Shown piece by piece: positions 51,201 to 64,000 of a stretch of 64,000 bases of DNA; the first letter of the stretch is position 1, and each line of letters opens with the position of its first letter. Made by a program: the position numbers and the translations under genes. Below the pieces are notes generated by a model. The model was given only the letters and a program-made list of their open reading frames with translations, was not told the origin of the DNA and searched no databases. The stretch covers positions 22,539,637-22,603,636 of the forward strand of contig NC_086352.1 in the NCBI RefSeq assembly GCF_036324505.1. Direction: 5' to 3'. This DNA comes from Eleginops maclovinus (Eukaryota; Chordata; Actinopteri; Perciformes; Eleginopidae).

Positions 51201-51726
51201 GGTCGCACGTGTGGTTTATAAACAGCACGCATTTCTTTTTTTTCCTTTGCATGATGCAGGTTGGGAGGGGAAACACTGAATCAGCAGAAGATTAAATTAG
51301 ATTTGAAGAAAGGCATGTGACGCATTTTCTTTGGCGTTATGGTCACAGTTTGTGGGCGGGATAGTGGTCAATATACAGGGCTAAACACCGCTAACGTTTC
51401 GTTACAAAAAGGAGTGTGATAGGAACATTATAAGACTGGAAGATCATAAACGTGTTTTTGGCTGCAGTGTAACCGTGTGCAGGAATCCAGTAAACAAAAA
51501 GCAAAAGGGGGAATCTGCAGAGTTCAACGTAGCTCCTGTAGTACGCAGCGAGCTGTCCGCCTGCACACACAACAGTATACACGCTTGTGCTCTGAGCCAG
51601 TGCAGGGACAAACAGCAGCAAACATGACCGCTTATCACCTCAAACCCGTCACTGGCAGCACTTCATAGTAATAACGAGACATCAGCCGTACCAACCTTGT
51701 TGTATTTTGATGGGAGATTCCTCACT
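48287..51726 (-). other. scml2: 5' intron region of scml2
   Basis: No coding exon seen. Further untranslated exons are possible, for example near 50960-51070 on the minus strand, where a GC-richer block ends in a GTTGGT donor, but none can be fixed from sequence alone. Confidence 0.5.
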
Positions 51727-51800
51727 TTCTATCAGATGCAAGCCGCCATATTCGTTGCAGCTCCGCGCATGTCCACCACGCAGTGCTGTAATTCATATTT
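51727..51800 (-). promoter_or_regulatory. scml2: Candidate scml2 promoter and untranslated exon 1
   Basis: On the minus strand the sequence AATATGGCGGCTTGCA (GCCGCCAT at 51742-51749 on +) resembles a YY1-type initiator element, commonly found at transcription starts. It is followed by GATAGAAA|GTGAGG, a plausible donor at 51726. The block is also locally GC-rich. Confidence 0.35.
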
Positions 51801-53450
51801 TTCCACTGGAGGTTTGAAAAAAAAAAAAAAAAACAGAGTAATGGGAAATTGTCAATTAGTCGTTTTATTGGAACGGATATTGTTTAATGTTTGCTTGTTA
51901 TAATACAATGCATGTTGTCTGGAAACGAAAACATTAACATTTATTGTTTTTTTCAGTTTTTTAATGCGTGAGAGGGGAATGAAAATGCCACAGATGAATA
52001 TAACTGCAGACACCGGAAGGTCGGATCTGAGTGAGTGACTGCTAAATAATAAAATTTTTAAAAACACTTAATGTTAATAAGAAAAAAAGACTTATTTTCT
52101 AAACTACATTAGTACTAGGAAAAGGACTGCAATAACTTTACTTACACAAAATATTAGTAAAGCAAAAGTAGTCATTAAAGAATGCTTTATTACAACTTGT
52201 TTCATGTTTGTTATTAATGTTCTTGCATTTACATTTAGACTAAACATCTGATAGGGTTCTTCCTAACTACTTTATAAGCTGCTGCATCATTTCATCTGTT
52301 AGATGTTAAGTCATCAAATATAATAGTTTTGTATTGAAGCTAGTTTGTTGCATTATTTATTAGTGAATCAGAGATAAAATGAAAGCAGTATGAATTCATT
52401 ATTCCACCTCTGAAATGCATTTATATTAGTACAAGACTTGAGTAAATGTACTAAGTTACTCAAATCAACAACAAAATATATTTAATTGCTCTTAGGTGCA
52501 AAATGAAGACTGCCTTCCAAATGTTCCATTTGTGAAAATGTCACTTAGAAACAGGGGAAATAGTTTCAATTCTTGATCTTTAAATATTTAAACGGGTTTC
52601 TCTCAAATAACAAATGTGGCACAAATGTAGGTGAGAAAATGTTTCTTTGGCAATGAATTCGACCAAATGTTGCACATTTTATAAATACAGCTTTGCACTT
52701 TAATACAAAATGTCACTTTATATTTGAAATAATACAACACAGTAATGATGAGTCATCTCCATCACAGGTCACTTGTGAAAACTTAAATAATGTATACTTA
52801 TCTTACTACTCAAATATTTTATGCTACTGTATCCCCATTGAATTCCAGACAATATCTTTCTGACAGTGTCATGTTTATATGTTAATGCTTTAGAAATACC
52901 ATAATTCAATAAAAATTAAAAAGAGGGTCATTATGATAAGAAATAACAAATATGTATCTTCTTATTTCAATAAATGTTTTTCTAAGAGAATATTTAGTTC
53001 TTAACCCAATCTGCTTTGAACACAATCATGTTTTTCTTGGACACAGTTGTTGCAGTGACAACAGTGAGCCAAAAGGATGGCGTGGAGGTCAAAACGGAAC
53101 ACATGGTCTTTGCAAAGGAAATATTGTTGCAGCATTTAATATACAAATATATACCACCTGCATATACGACACAGACTGACCAAGTGTCTTTGCTGAAAGT
53201 AGAATCACACTTAGTTTACCAATTAGTGCAGTAATGAAGGGGAGGTGTAGGTGGGAGAGAATGAGGGCGTGCTGCAGGAAGATTTTTAATCAGTGTCACA
53301 ACATGGTTTGACCAAAAGGGGGGATGCAACAGCACAGACACCGACATTGTGGAATCTGGGTAGGCTATTAGAGGGTGATTCATATCACGCATATTTAAAG
53401 ATTTAACAAATGAGGAGCTGGATTGCATTTTCCTCCCAAAGTTTCATTTT
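51801..53450. other. Intergenic region between divergent scml2 and cdkl5
   Basis: AT-rich, no gene seen. A short relic of the AAGTA-type fish repeat (CTTGAGTAAATGTACTAAGT) lies near 52437. Confidence 0.5.
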
Positions 53451-53459
53451 ATCACAGCT

Positions 53460-53674
53460 CTCACTCTATGTAAAGCCACTGTTGGAACGCGCAGCATTCC
53501 GCCTTTCTATTGGCTGTCGGCAGCGTCGCTCAGAGGAATGACGATTTTGCTGCTATAACCAGCTGATACTGAGACTATGAACACGGAGCCTCTGAAGAAC
53601 TGTTGATGGTACATGGATACCCTGTCATCGGCGTTATGGCTGCAGATTTGGTTTCGTACCCATCCGGAGATTGA
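53460..53674 (+). promoter_or_regulatory. cdkl5: Candidate cdkl5 promoter and untranslated exon 1
   Basis: GC-richer block with an inverted CCAAT box (ATTGGCTG at 53509) and several CpGs, followed by a possible exon ending GAGATTGA|GTGAGT at 53674. It lies 2.3 kb before the start-codon exon acceptor, in the right orientation. Transcription start not determinable. Confidence 0.35.
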
Positions 53675-55935
53675 GTGAGTAGGATATTTGATCGTGTCAC
53701 GACGCACAGGCCCGGGCTTTTTCACCCCCTCACCCCCTGTCGCTCCACATGATGTTACTTCGTCTTCCCACATCATCATCTCCATGAGCATGATGCTGTG
53801 TGCTTCACAGATTGAGCTTTCTTACCTCACACAGGCGAGCCATCAAATCTGCAGGTAAAAAGGTCTTCATTGGTTTAATGATGGATGGGCTGCCATGGAT
53901 TTTTGTGCGTGAAATTATGTCTAATTGTGGCTTTATGGGTAAACGCTATTTGCGGGTGCTGTTGTGCAACACTGTCGTGAACATGGACCGTGAACTACCT
54001 TGTAATGTATGTACTGGTTGCTGTGTAGGCTGAGAAACGCGTGGACAGCGACGGAATGGTGGTGCGCTCCGCAACGCAGCGAGGAGAGACGCAGTTTCGA
54101 TGCAGAGAGAGCAGCATTACTATCCTCTCTCTCTCACCTCACATACACACACTCACACACATTCTCTCGTGCACGCGGGAACACGCACAAGCCCATTAAA
54201 TTCACAATCCCAAACTCACTCATTCCCGTGATTTTCTTTGCATGAACACACCAACAGGCGTTCGTTTGCAAGATTAATGTTTCAGTCCAGACAGTCAATA
54301 TTTTCTGCACTTTCTTGACGTTTTCACGTTATTTTCATTCACCAGCTGTCTGCTTGATGGCTGCAATGAGAAGCAGCAGTTTATCAATAAACCGACTGTG
54401 CTAATGCCATTTTTTAAGGAAGATTTGACTCGAGTACTGGATATAATGCATCATAGGCTGCTCTAGTTGCAGGGTTTTGGGGTATATGTGTCTATTCAGG
54501 AGTGATAAAGACAGTATAGATCTATTGACTCCCCAGAGGCAGCACCATATCCTTTGATGGCCTCATCATCCACCTTATCACTTCCCCTGGAAAGACTTAG
54601 CTGTGTGGAGTGTACACTGCATAGGAAAACGCCCACACAGGCACATGAGCCAAATCAACATTAAAGTGTTTTTGCTCTGCTGAATATATCAAGTGTTAAA
54701 CAAATGAAGTTGGACTGATACTGCAAGAAGCTTTGATGGTTCCAGTCCAACAACATTCGCATTACAAAAGAGGCGTTTAATAATCATGGTCAGTTTTTGG
54801 ATGTGTGATAGGAGGAGATCTTAGTCTTTGGATATAATGGTTCTGAGCTTTTTTCTCTTCCTAAACCAGAACACTCTATCTTTGGGTGTGCATGAATGTA
54901 GGACATTATCTTGGAAAACAGGGAAAGGCAAAATACAGGCTAAATATTAGCACTTATAGAATCTAAATAGTGAGAATGTTAAATCATCCAACATTTTAAA
55001 CATTCTGTTCAACATCTTAAATGCAATTATACATTGGGTTAACCATTAAAGGCACCTTAGGATGATGGGAATACCTTTAGTTTGTCAGGGTCCATACAAA
55101 CCAAAGGGATGGAAGCAATTTCAACCTGCAAACATGCTCCCAATGACGATGCTCACATTCTGATGCTTAGCAGGTGTTATGTTACCATGTTAACCATTTA
55201 GTGTGTTAGCATGCTATCATTTGCTGATCAACATTAACCTGGAGAGCTGAGAAGGACTGCAACTACCAAGTAATTGAGTAATTTCAATCCACTGTGCGGG
55301 AACATGAATGTTGGAACCAAATATCAAGCCAATCCATTAAATTGTTGAGACATCTCTTCGAAAAACACAAGCATCAACCTGCTGTTTTTCCAAAAGGTAA
55401 AGTCAGTTTGCCAGAATTATGATGATTTGAAGAACCAAAAATGGTGCCAAAACTGTGGCAAGCTTGAGGCACTTCCTCAGGAGTTAGTCTCTTGGCACCG
55501 TGGATATCCATACCAAGTTTTGCAGACATCCAGCCAATAGTTGTTGAGGGATTGGGGTATCACCGGTTTGATTAATCCTCTGGGGGTCTGCTGGGTTGTG
55601 ATCCAATTGACCAACAGTAAACTTCAAAGTTAAATCTGTAAAGCATTCACTCCAGTCTGTCACCCTCACAGAATCCTTCAGAATGAATGTGCGGCTGATG
55701 GGAGAGAATGAGTGTGTGGAAATCATGCTTTAGTCATCCATGATTTAAATGTGTCCGGGAGGAGATGCAGCCTTTCTGTACATGCACATGCCCTAGATAG
55801 GCACCATCTGTGCCAGGAATACCAGCAGCATGCTACTGCTGGTGCAAAGCATGTTGGGAAGTTGGACCTTGGAGTGACCCTTCAACAGCATATCTTATTA
55901 ACACCTTGCTTCTCTGTTTGTGTCTGATCCTGCAG
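53675..55935 (+). other. cdkl5: Putative first intron of cdkl5
   Basis: No coding exon. Includes a dispersed fish repeat at about 55050-55560. Confidence 0.45.
55050..55560 (+). repeat. Dispersed fish repeat (ATGCTAACATGC type)
   Basis: Contains CATGCTCCCAATGACGATGC, TGTGTTAGCATGCTATCATT, AATCCATTAAATTGTTGAGA and a second CAGCCAATAGTTGTTGAGG unit. This word series belongs to an abundant teleost interspersed repeat that I cannot name with certainty. Confidence 0.55.
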
Positions 55936-56260
55936 GTACGGCCGTGCGGAGGTTTGGATATAAGTGCAAGAAGGACACCATGGAATAAAGGGAGACAACA
56001 GAAACTACTTGAATCAGATCCATAAATAAAAGAAGCCTGACATTCAAAAGCCAGATATAGACTGAGGAAGAGAGCCGTGGAAAAAATTGTAAAGATGGGG
56101 TGTGGTCAGACGTCGTTTCTCCTGGACTCTACAGTTCACCCCTTCATCCCTCCTCCCTCTCCTCGCTAAAACCCGGAGCAGCTAATTTCCATTGCTTGAA
56201 GAGCCCCCACCCTCGGTGATGTGATGAATAAGTTTGAAGTCCTTGGCATTGTGGGAGAAG
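55936..56260 (+). CDS. cdkl5: cdkl5 start-codon exon (coding from 56224)
   Basis: The acceptor is TGATCCTGCAG; untranslated to 56223; coding 56224-56260. The ATG opens MNKFEVLGIVGEG, matching human CDKL5 MNKFEILGVVGEG, and the donor GTGGGT leaves in phase 1. Human CDKL5 has nine further residues upstream (MKIPNIGNV). Here the frame upstream reads LGDV before the ATG but reaches a TGA without another Met, so the protein starts at the inner Met. CDKL5 is a Ser/Thr kinase of the CMGC group, important in neurons and cilia. An ATGTGA start-stop overlaps the start codon. Confidence 0.95.
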
Positions 56261-57798
56261 GTGGGTGTTTTTACACAGCAGATTTTATTGCATGTTTGTA
56301 GAACGTGAGGAGAATATACTTGTTGTTAACCTTGAACTCTGACGCTGGTGATCAGATGAGGCCATATCCACGGTGAGCGCTTTAATGGGGATTTGGGTGT
56401 GGGGATGTTTCAGTTTGCTTTGTACAGCTGAAACCTGAACATCAGAGTTGTCAGATGTTATATCACCAGCATTTCCTAATCATTTCATCACAATTCAGAA
56501 GGATTTTATTGGAGTTTGTAGCCTGAAAGGTTGCAGGAGTGTCTCAAAGAGTGGTCATCTTTTATGACTGACCTCACAAGGGAAATGACAGAATTAATCA
56601 ATTGTTTGCTGCATTTTCTCAAATATTTTCCCAAGCCATTATTTTCCTGGATTCCTGATAAAACCAGGCTATCTGAAACAGGCTTATATTAATCTGGGCC
56701 TTATTTCTATTTCCCCCTGCTTTATATCTTAGGTCAGATTTGAATAAGAAGCCTCACTGTGTCTTAGTTAATTTATCCGTGATGCACGGACCATGTTTAC
56801 CTGTTGTCTTGTTAGACAATTTTATTTGTAAGTCATGTCATACTCACCACTATGCTGCTCTAAGTTTCTTTGCTCTAACATAAATACTGCTTTTATTCTC
56901 CTTTTTCCAGTTGCTTCTATTTTGACAGTTTTTGCAATCATGTTAAAGGTACCATTAGTGAAATTCTAAATTTCAACAAAGGCCAAGGACAGGGTTTAAA
57001 AGACGAGAGACCAGACCTTTATTCCTCTCACAGTTAAATGTTTACATTCTTAAGAAAACATATAAAAGTGCAGAGGTCAGAGCATAACCTCAGATTGTTT
57101 GCATCGTATGTTTCTGTAAGTGTATGCTTCTGTGTTTTGCAGAATAACAAAAAGGTCAACCCTTGCCTGAGTAACAAAATTGGTAATTGGTCAAAAAATT
57201 AAATAAATCAGAAACCTTCTGCCAATGATGATTGAGTATCGTACAGACAAGACCTTAACACATCAAACCAAGCAGGAATGAATTAATCTGTAGTCTAGTC
57301 AGTGAGTTGGGCTGACATGCATCCCTGGCTTTACTTTAATGTGAGAAGTCAGATTAACCGAGTATTTATTGGTCTGTTGATAATTCTCACTAACTGCGTT
57401 CTACAGTGCTTGTCAGGATACATAAATCAAAAAGTAAGACACCTGAGATCTGCAATTAAAGGAGGCAATTATTTTCATTCTCATAATACAAACAATGCAG
57501 TCTCCTGAAAAATGTAACTTCACTTTAACTTTATGTTACCACTGTTAGTGTATACATGTAGGGCGATTAGTTTGTTCTGGCCTTGGTCTCCGGTTAAATT
57601 AAACATTTAAACTGGAACAGCTACAACTAAGAGTGGTCCTCTTTATGTTGCGTGTGTGATTTGAATGGAAATAAAAGCAGTTGGCACAGAAATGTAACTT
57701 TCAGCCAATGCTAGTCGGACTGACACAGGCCGAACATAGAGCCGATGTCTGAAATATGGATGAACAACGGAGAACATGACTGAAATACAGAAAGCTAC

Positions 57799-57914
<116 letters not shown>

Positions 57915-57995
57915 TGCATCCATCTAATCTACTAACTGTTGTTTAGCCAGAATTCTCAACTATTTTTTACGAACACGTTTGTTTCTTTTTTCCAG

Positions 57996-58030
57996 GAGCA
58001 TATGGAGTGGTGCTCAAGTGCAGGCATAAG
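57996..58030 (+). CDS. cdkl5: cdkl5 second coding exon: glycine-loop completion
   Basis: 35 nt after TTTTTTCCAG, enters in phase 1 and leaves in phase 0 at GTAAGA. Encodes GAYGVVLKCRHK, identical to human CDKL5. Joined to the previous exon it completes the ATP-binding loop GEGAYG and strand V-V-L-K-C. The next exon (ETHEIVAIKKF in human) is not found before 64000, so the gene is cut by the window edge. Confidence 0.97.
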
Positions 58031-58144
58031 GTAAGACTTTGATAGATTTCTCATTTCTGTTATTGTCATTTGTATGACAATATTTATGTTTTGCATTATA
58101 ATGATAACAGTCAATTTTTTAGGCAAAAATGCCAACTGTGTTTC

Positions 58145-58330
58145 TGTTCTAGTTTAGTTTAGTTTAATTTAGTTTAGTTTATTAGTTAAGTTGTCCGGGA
58201 CCATGTACGAAATGAACATAAATCTCAAAAAGATGAGATGCTTTGTACCAGATTATAGCAGTTGGCTCATTTCCATCCGTAGTCCCTGGGCAGGTCGGCA
58301 CAAAATACAGCTGATACAATTCAATAACAC
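58145..58330 (-). mobile_element. LINE 3' end with (TAAAC)n-like tail
   Basis: On the minus strand it reads GGACTACGGATGGAAATGAG, then TTCGTACATGGTCCCGGACA, and ends in AACTAAACTAAACTAAA-type repeats. This is the typical 3' terminus of L2/CR1-like fish retrotransposons. Strongly 5'-truncated. Confidence 0.6.
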
Positions 58331-61300
58331 CAATAACGCACCAAAAAAAGAGGTTGTCTAATATTTAAGTTACAGTGGGCTTATAGTCATAACAGTAAGT
58401 AGAACACGTAGTTAATATCTCGGAAAAATGCACACAATATTTGCAACTCATAACTGAGAAACTAAATCAGTCAGTAGCAGATTTCATTTGTTTATTAATC
58501 TCATCAACAGTGGTCAATTCTACTGGCTGACACAAAATTGCCTGCTGGCTTGATTTTAAAACGTGCATGTTGTCTAATGTGAAAATACTTTTGCATTTAA
58601 TAGTTTGAAAACAAGCTGAAATATACCATGTAATGCCGTTGTGTTTTATCTTCATCTACTTACTGTTTTTTACTTAGCTGTGAAAAGAAAGCAGAACAAG
58701 GATAGATAAACAATCAACAAACCCTGTGATGATAAAATCAATCTGAATGAATGAATGAAAGAATCCTTCACTGTTACAGTTAACCATCATTGTGAATCAG
58801 CGTAGGATTGGTTGTGACACATCGTAAAAAATGGATTGGTCCACACTGTTCTTGACCAAATTAAATAAATATATTGGAAGAGACATGAGAGGTGAAACAT
58901 GTAAAGTTAAGTGAGTACCTGTACTGTAAGAACAGAAAAAAAACTAGGGCCTTTTTGCCTTAAACTCACAAATTATTTTGGTGAACGTAATCCCACATTT
59001 ATTTTAGATTGTTACATTGTTATGTAATGTAATATATCACAATAATGAAAATTAAACAACCATGCCAGCAATGTACCATTTCATGTGAGTTATGCAACTG
59101 TCTTAATGTAAGAAAGAATGAGAAGACTTGAACAATAATTTAAGACCAAGTAAAGGCTTCTCAGAGTTTTTACTCTATTTAACAATATATACCTAGAATA
59201 CATTTTTCCCCTGTGGAAATACTTTCTCTCTTCTAACCTAAGCCACAGTGAGCTACGTTCATTATAAAATGTTCTGTAGTGAAGAATCTCTGTGTGGATA
59301 AAGGTTCAGCTTTGACTGTATAACATAACATATTTTCAGTCTAATTCTGTATCATTCCCTCTCATTTATGAACATAACATATTTGTGAAAAACACCTCAC
59401 TCCAAACGAGTGAGAGAGGACTGTGGGAGGAGTGACAGTCACAGCGAAGTCAACGAGAGGAAAAGGACATTTTCAAATCTTTAATGCTGCTTTTACCCTT
59501 ACGTGTTTCTTAGAAAGTATTCGAAATGGCTGTTTTTATTATTGTTTCCTATGCGCACCCAAGTATGTTTAGAATTCAAAGATGTAATTGGATGCCATGA
59601 AATCTGAGTAGTTACTGCTTACATTGTGTGACAGCTGAATGGGCAAATAAACAAAAATGGCTTGATTCATTATGGAGTACTGATAGTGCTGGGTGTGTGC
59701 CCTGTGGTCCCCCACACGCCATTTGTGCATGTTTAGTTTATTTCAGGCCCTTTCACTTGACCAAGTTTTCTTAACGCCACACTTCATGAAAATTTCAAGT
59801 GAGTCATAAATTATATACATTGAGTGAAAACTCTAAATATGCAATCACTTGCATTCTGGAGACATGAACGAGGTGGTTAGAAGAACATGAGGGTAAGAGA
59901 GGAGGTTGCAACCCCACCAGAGACAGATTTAACGGTAAACCACAATCTGCATGATCAGTGGTGTTAAAATGCAAACTGCAGGTGACTAAACGTGGACATC
60001 TGCTGTCACATTTCCCTTGTCTTCTGAAGGTGTCTGTCTGTAAAGTGTTTGTTCTCTGATGAATGTCTTTGTTGAAATCTGCATATGAGAGACAACTGTT
60101 ACCTATAGTTAAGAAAGGGAAAAAAAAATAAAAATTACTTGGTTTGCTGATGGTTATTTAAATAGCTAACGTTTGTTACTTTATAAGAGATGGAAACAGA
60201 AGCCTCTAGTGTTATTATGATTTGCTATTCTTTGTAATAAAAGCACCAGGAAATGTGTGAGATTGTTCAACCACTCAGAAATGAAACAGCCAGGGAAAGA
60301 GTAGGGGTACTCAATCAGTAAAGAAATTACTTATTGTGTAAAATGTATCTGAATAGCAATGGGTTCTACTGCTTGATAACGGGTAAACCAAGGCCAAGAA
60401 CGAGACAAATAAGTTTTCCCAGGGATATCATAGAAATTATGATACTAGCTGTCAAAGTGTGATCATGTTAAACCCCTTTCTATGGCACTGACTTACTAAG
60501 AAGTGACATGTGATACGTTTCACACTTATATAACAGTTGTAGACGATTCATTTTCACACGTAAAGCCAGAGAATCAGACCATGGCAATGAAAGCTTTTTA
60601 GCTTTGCTGCGAGAGAGCAGTTTATTTTTACTTTTCTCAGCTGGAAGGAGGGCAAAAGAGAAAAGGGTGGCAGAGGGAGAGAGAGGGTGTGTGTGTGTGA
60701 GAGTGAGTGAGTGAGTGTGTGTCTGATGGAGATTTTAAAGGGAGGTATTGAATATGGAGACTATGCTGACAGTAAATGGGTCACCCTGTTAGGAGTCGAC
60801 AGCAGTCTATGGTAGTGCGTGGCAGCGGGCTCAAACCCAAGCAGGTGACTCAGAAGAGCCTAACTGTACAACCAAGAAATGAAATGCATTATAAATGTGT
60901 GCCCCTGTATTAATTATGTATACTTTACAGTACAGCATGTGTTTGATGGAACATTTAATTAGCTGAGCGAATGTGTGCCCGCGTTTGTGCAATGTTCTGC
61001 CACTTTATGGAAGTGTTGTATTAGCGTATGTGGGTGTGTGTATGTGGAGGCTTATGTGTTATCTTGAATTTGTGTGTTGGGAGTGACAATGGCTCAACCT
61101 ACACGCTAGCCGGTTGTTCCTGGTGCCTAAATATTATCTGCTGTATTGTAGTGCTTACGTGGTTTTAATTCATTTCCACTGGTTGGTCAACAGGAACTTT
61201 ATCAGTGACTCTTTTATAATAATTCTTCAAGCTATTTGTAAAAACCTGGGATTTTGCTATATGCTTTTTTCGTTTTGATTGTTGGTAAAACATCATAAGG

Positions 61301-63835
61301 ACCTGGGCTCTAGTTATTTTTGCTTGAGATTTTTGTGTATTTAAAAAATGAACTTGGTTACTATAAAAACATTGTTGATGTAAAATATGAGTCTGGTTGC
61401 CTTTGTTTTAATAAGATTTTGTCACAGTTCAAGATTGCTTTATCTTGATTACATCTTGAAGAGCATAAGTTCAGCGGCATGGGATTTTTATATCTCAGTA
61501 TGAGTAAACATTGAGATATAGCACATATTTTGGAAAAAGATAATAGAACCAGTTAATGAAAGGAGTATCTAGGATGCAAATGAAGGAAAAGAAAACTAAA
61601 AGTTTTAATAGATATGAACCTATGTGTCAGAAATAAAATGTAATTGAAAGAAAAGGGCAAAAAGAAAAGAGATAAGGACACTCAAAATATGGGGTTTTCA
61701 TGATGGGGTGTGCTGAGATGAGTAAAATACAGCACTGCAAATAAATGACAGGTCAATTCCTAAGTGCTTTAAGGTAGAAATGGCATATAAGTGCGGTGTA
61801 TTTTTCCCATTTAGCATAATTATGCTGACCTCTTTATAACAGACATGTAGTAATATGGAAAGAAAAGAGCAACAACATCACCTCCTCTGTGGCACAGATT
61901 ATGGTAGCCTGATTATTGCACACATCCTGCCATGGTATGATAAACCTTCACGGCTGATGTGAAAGTTGTGCTCTTTTGTGTAATGTGGCTGTTCATGTCC
62001 TCAGCAGAAAATTAGCAAGAAGTTATTTTTAGATGTGCTGTCTTTACAGGGGCTCAAAAGGTAAATCAGTGGAGGTCAGAGCCGCCAAAAAGAGCACAAG
62101 CATCATCAGCACATTACAGGGTGCTGTCACAGAGCGTGGGTAACATGCTGTATTTGTGTTTTTGATTTTGCCTCATAAACATAGTGCATCTCGGATGTAC
62201 TTCCTTTCACTGGAACGTGTTACTCTGCTCAGAATTAATGTAAATAACAGCTCTTAAACCCATGCTGTTTCATTATTGTAAAAAATGTTGTTCAGTTAAA
62301 CAATTGGCTTGTATGAGCAGTGTGTGTCGCTCCTCAGCGCGTGCCTCTCTTCTCGACACTGAGGCAGACTGTGTCTGACCCTCTATAGACAAAAGGACAA
62401 TAGATAAACATGAGAGTATAGAGGACAGAGGAGACTGGCCTGATGCTGTAATTCCCTCTGGACTGCTGTTGTCACCATCTCCTCAGGGTCTAACATTATG
62501 ATTAAATACTAAGGTTATTTTGCATCCTTTCACAACATTTGACAGTTTAATGTAATTACATATAGTTTCAGTCTTTAACTGAGTCCTTAATCCCTTTTTT
62601 ATTCATCTTTTAGTGTGACCAAGGGACAAAGTCCTTAATGCAAAAAAGTTATATTTCAAGAATATTCTAAAATTACATCTTTCATACTTCCAGTGTAGCA
62701 AACATTTAGTTTTATTTATTATTATTATTGAATTTGTTTCAATCTATTTTACCATCAAGGGTATTTTACAACATATTAGTTGAATTTCAAAATATATATA
62801 TGTTTATAGGCTTGCTCACCTGTGAATACCTGCCTGACATTTTGCATCTGAAGACTTCAGTCTCCCCTCTCATGTATCAAATATAATCTTAAGCCTTTCA
62901 ATAGTCACTGTTCATTAAAATGCAAACCCCATAACCACTGAGTCATTTTACCTCAGTCCAGATAGTTATTTCTCAAGAGTTTCTAAGGAAAGTCATCAGA
63001 GTCCAGGCTCCGAATGCACTGCTAGTTTCTCTATGTGTAGAAGGAAAAGCTTTATCTGGCTTCACTGGAACTTACTGGAAGAAATCATCGGAGGCTATTT
63101 GGAACTCCTGAGATTTAACGTTAGTCCTCCAACATACTTGGGACCAAATGAAGTTACTTTAGGTTTTCTGAGATAAGGCATGAAAATGCTGGCAGCAGTT
63201 TCAAACGTGTAGCTCTATCACATAGATTGCTTTATTTAAGTAAATAATTTCTCCTCTTATGCAGTAGCTTATCATGGTCTTTAACACAATCCAGTGGGAT
63301 AATCATGAAAGCATGATTTATATCTGGCTGTGTTCAATGTGCCCAATCATAGATGGAGCCAGAAGAAGTATAGAGGATTTGAAGACATGTGCAATTACCC
63401 TATGAGTCTCCTATTTGCAAAAACACAACATTTTAAAATCCCACAAGTAGTCATCCTGATACGTGGAAACCAGCAACAGAACCCCCCATTTTATTATTTT
63501 CCGGTAAAACCGGACAATAGACTTGATGTGTGAAGCTGCAGCACAGCCTTTAAAACAAAATATGGTAAAATCTCTGTATCTACAGCCACACCAGCTTTTA
63601 AAATTCAGCAAGGTCAGTCTAGCTACCAGCAAGAAGCTGAAAGAAACCTACGATGCATATTACCTATCCCAGGATTTGCTGTTTCTTGTGTGTGATTGCC
63701 CTGTGGCACAATAATTAAAAAGAGAGCACACAGCAAGGGTCTTGAAACTGCCTGAAACTCGGGCTTACTTTTTTTTGTTGAGTGGCCAGGAAATTCATTT
63801 AAATATCTTTGCTGTTTCTCTCATTCGTCTTTTTC

Positions 63836-63880
63836 ACCGATACGTCAACGGATAAAGGTATTCTGATTCTGATTCTGGAT
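63836..63880 (+). repeat. LINE-tail-like GATTCTGATTCTG
   Basis: GGATAAAGGTATTCTGATTC followed by TGATTCTGG, the same terminal words as the element ending at 44285. The body upstream is not recognisable. Confidence 0.4.
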
Positions 63881-64000
63881 ACTTTCTATTTGTGACATAT
63901 TTTTATTTTGCATGTATCTTTGTATCTATCATTATATCTTGGAAAATCGCTGAGACTTTATTTAACTCAATACGTTTTTTTTCTTTCGTCTTAATACAAC

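Larger units (their letters stand above)
58031..64000 (+). other. cdkl5: cdkl5 intron, running off the window
   Basis: About 6 kb without recognisable exons. Contains a minus-strand LINE tail (58145-58330), short GAAT and GT repeats, and a GATTCTGATTCTG tail near 63850. Short open frames at the far end (63330-63714) lack any family similarity. Confidence 0.65.

Noticed and set aside
63330..63714. Open frames at the end of the window as further cdkl5 exons
   Set aside because: They do not encode the expected kinase sequence (ETHEIVAIKKF and onward) and lack suitable splice sites in phase 0.

Overview
The window is a vertebrate genomic segment, almost certainly from a ray-finned (teleost) fish. 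The evidence is three recognisable vertebrate genes with phase-consistent introns, very dense (CA)n, (GA)n and (GATA)n microsatellites, and dispersed repeats of types familiar from fish genomes (LINE 3' ends finishing in GATTCTGATTCTG, the AAGTAAAAGTA repeat, a small hAT element). No bacterial, phage, CRISPR, tRNA or rRNA signal was seen.

Layout. 1-13567: upstream or first-intron territory of nhs, dominated by giant simple repeats, including a 101-base pure C run and a (TC)104 tract. It holds one convincing candidate alternative first exon (7216-7264). 13568-21475 (+): eleven internal coding exons and the terminal coding exon of nhs (Nance-Horan syndrome protein family), then a 3.5 kb 3'UTR with three AATAAA signals near 24.93 kb. 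24.96-28.06 kb: short convergent intergenic gap. 28.06-51.8 kb (-): scml2 (Scm-like Polycomb protein) with two MBT repeats, a basic linker, the SLED domain and a C-terminal SAM domain in 13 coding exons. Its large intron (33.0-42.6 kb) holds a LINE fragment, and the intron between the two MBT repeats holds a nest of transposable elements. 51.8-53.5 kb: gap between the divergent scml2 and cdkl5 5' ends. 53.5-64 kb (+): 5' end of cdkl5, with the start-codon exon and the exon completing the kinase glycine loop; the rest of the gene lies beyond the window.

The order nhs > < scml2 > cdkl5 matches the NHS-SCML2-CDKL5 block of human Xp22, so gene identity rests on both sequence and synteny. NHS is an actin and cell-morphology regulator, SCML2 a Polycomb chromatin reader and CDKL5 a neuronal Ser/Thr kinase; they share a neighbourhood rather than a known pathway. 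Coding lengths are internally consistent: the nhs exons here plus the candidate first exon sum to 4932 nt, an exact multiple of three.

Most interesting points: a tandem set of three related 45-48 nt phase-0 exons in nhs; an apparent one-base frameshift at the end of the second MBT repeat of scml2; an 826-bp hAT-like element with a perfect 8-bp target duplication; and the C101/(TC)104 structure-prone cluster.
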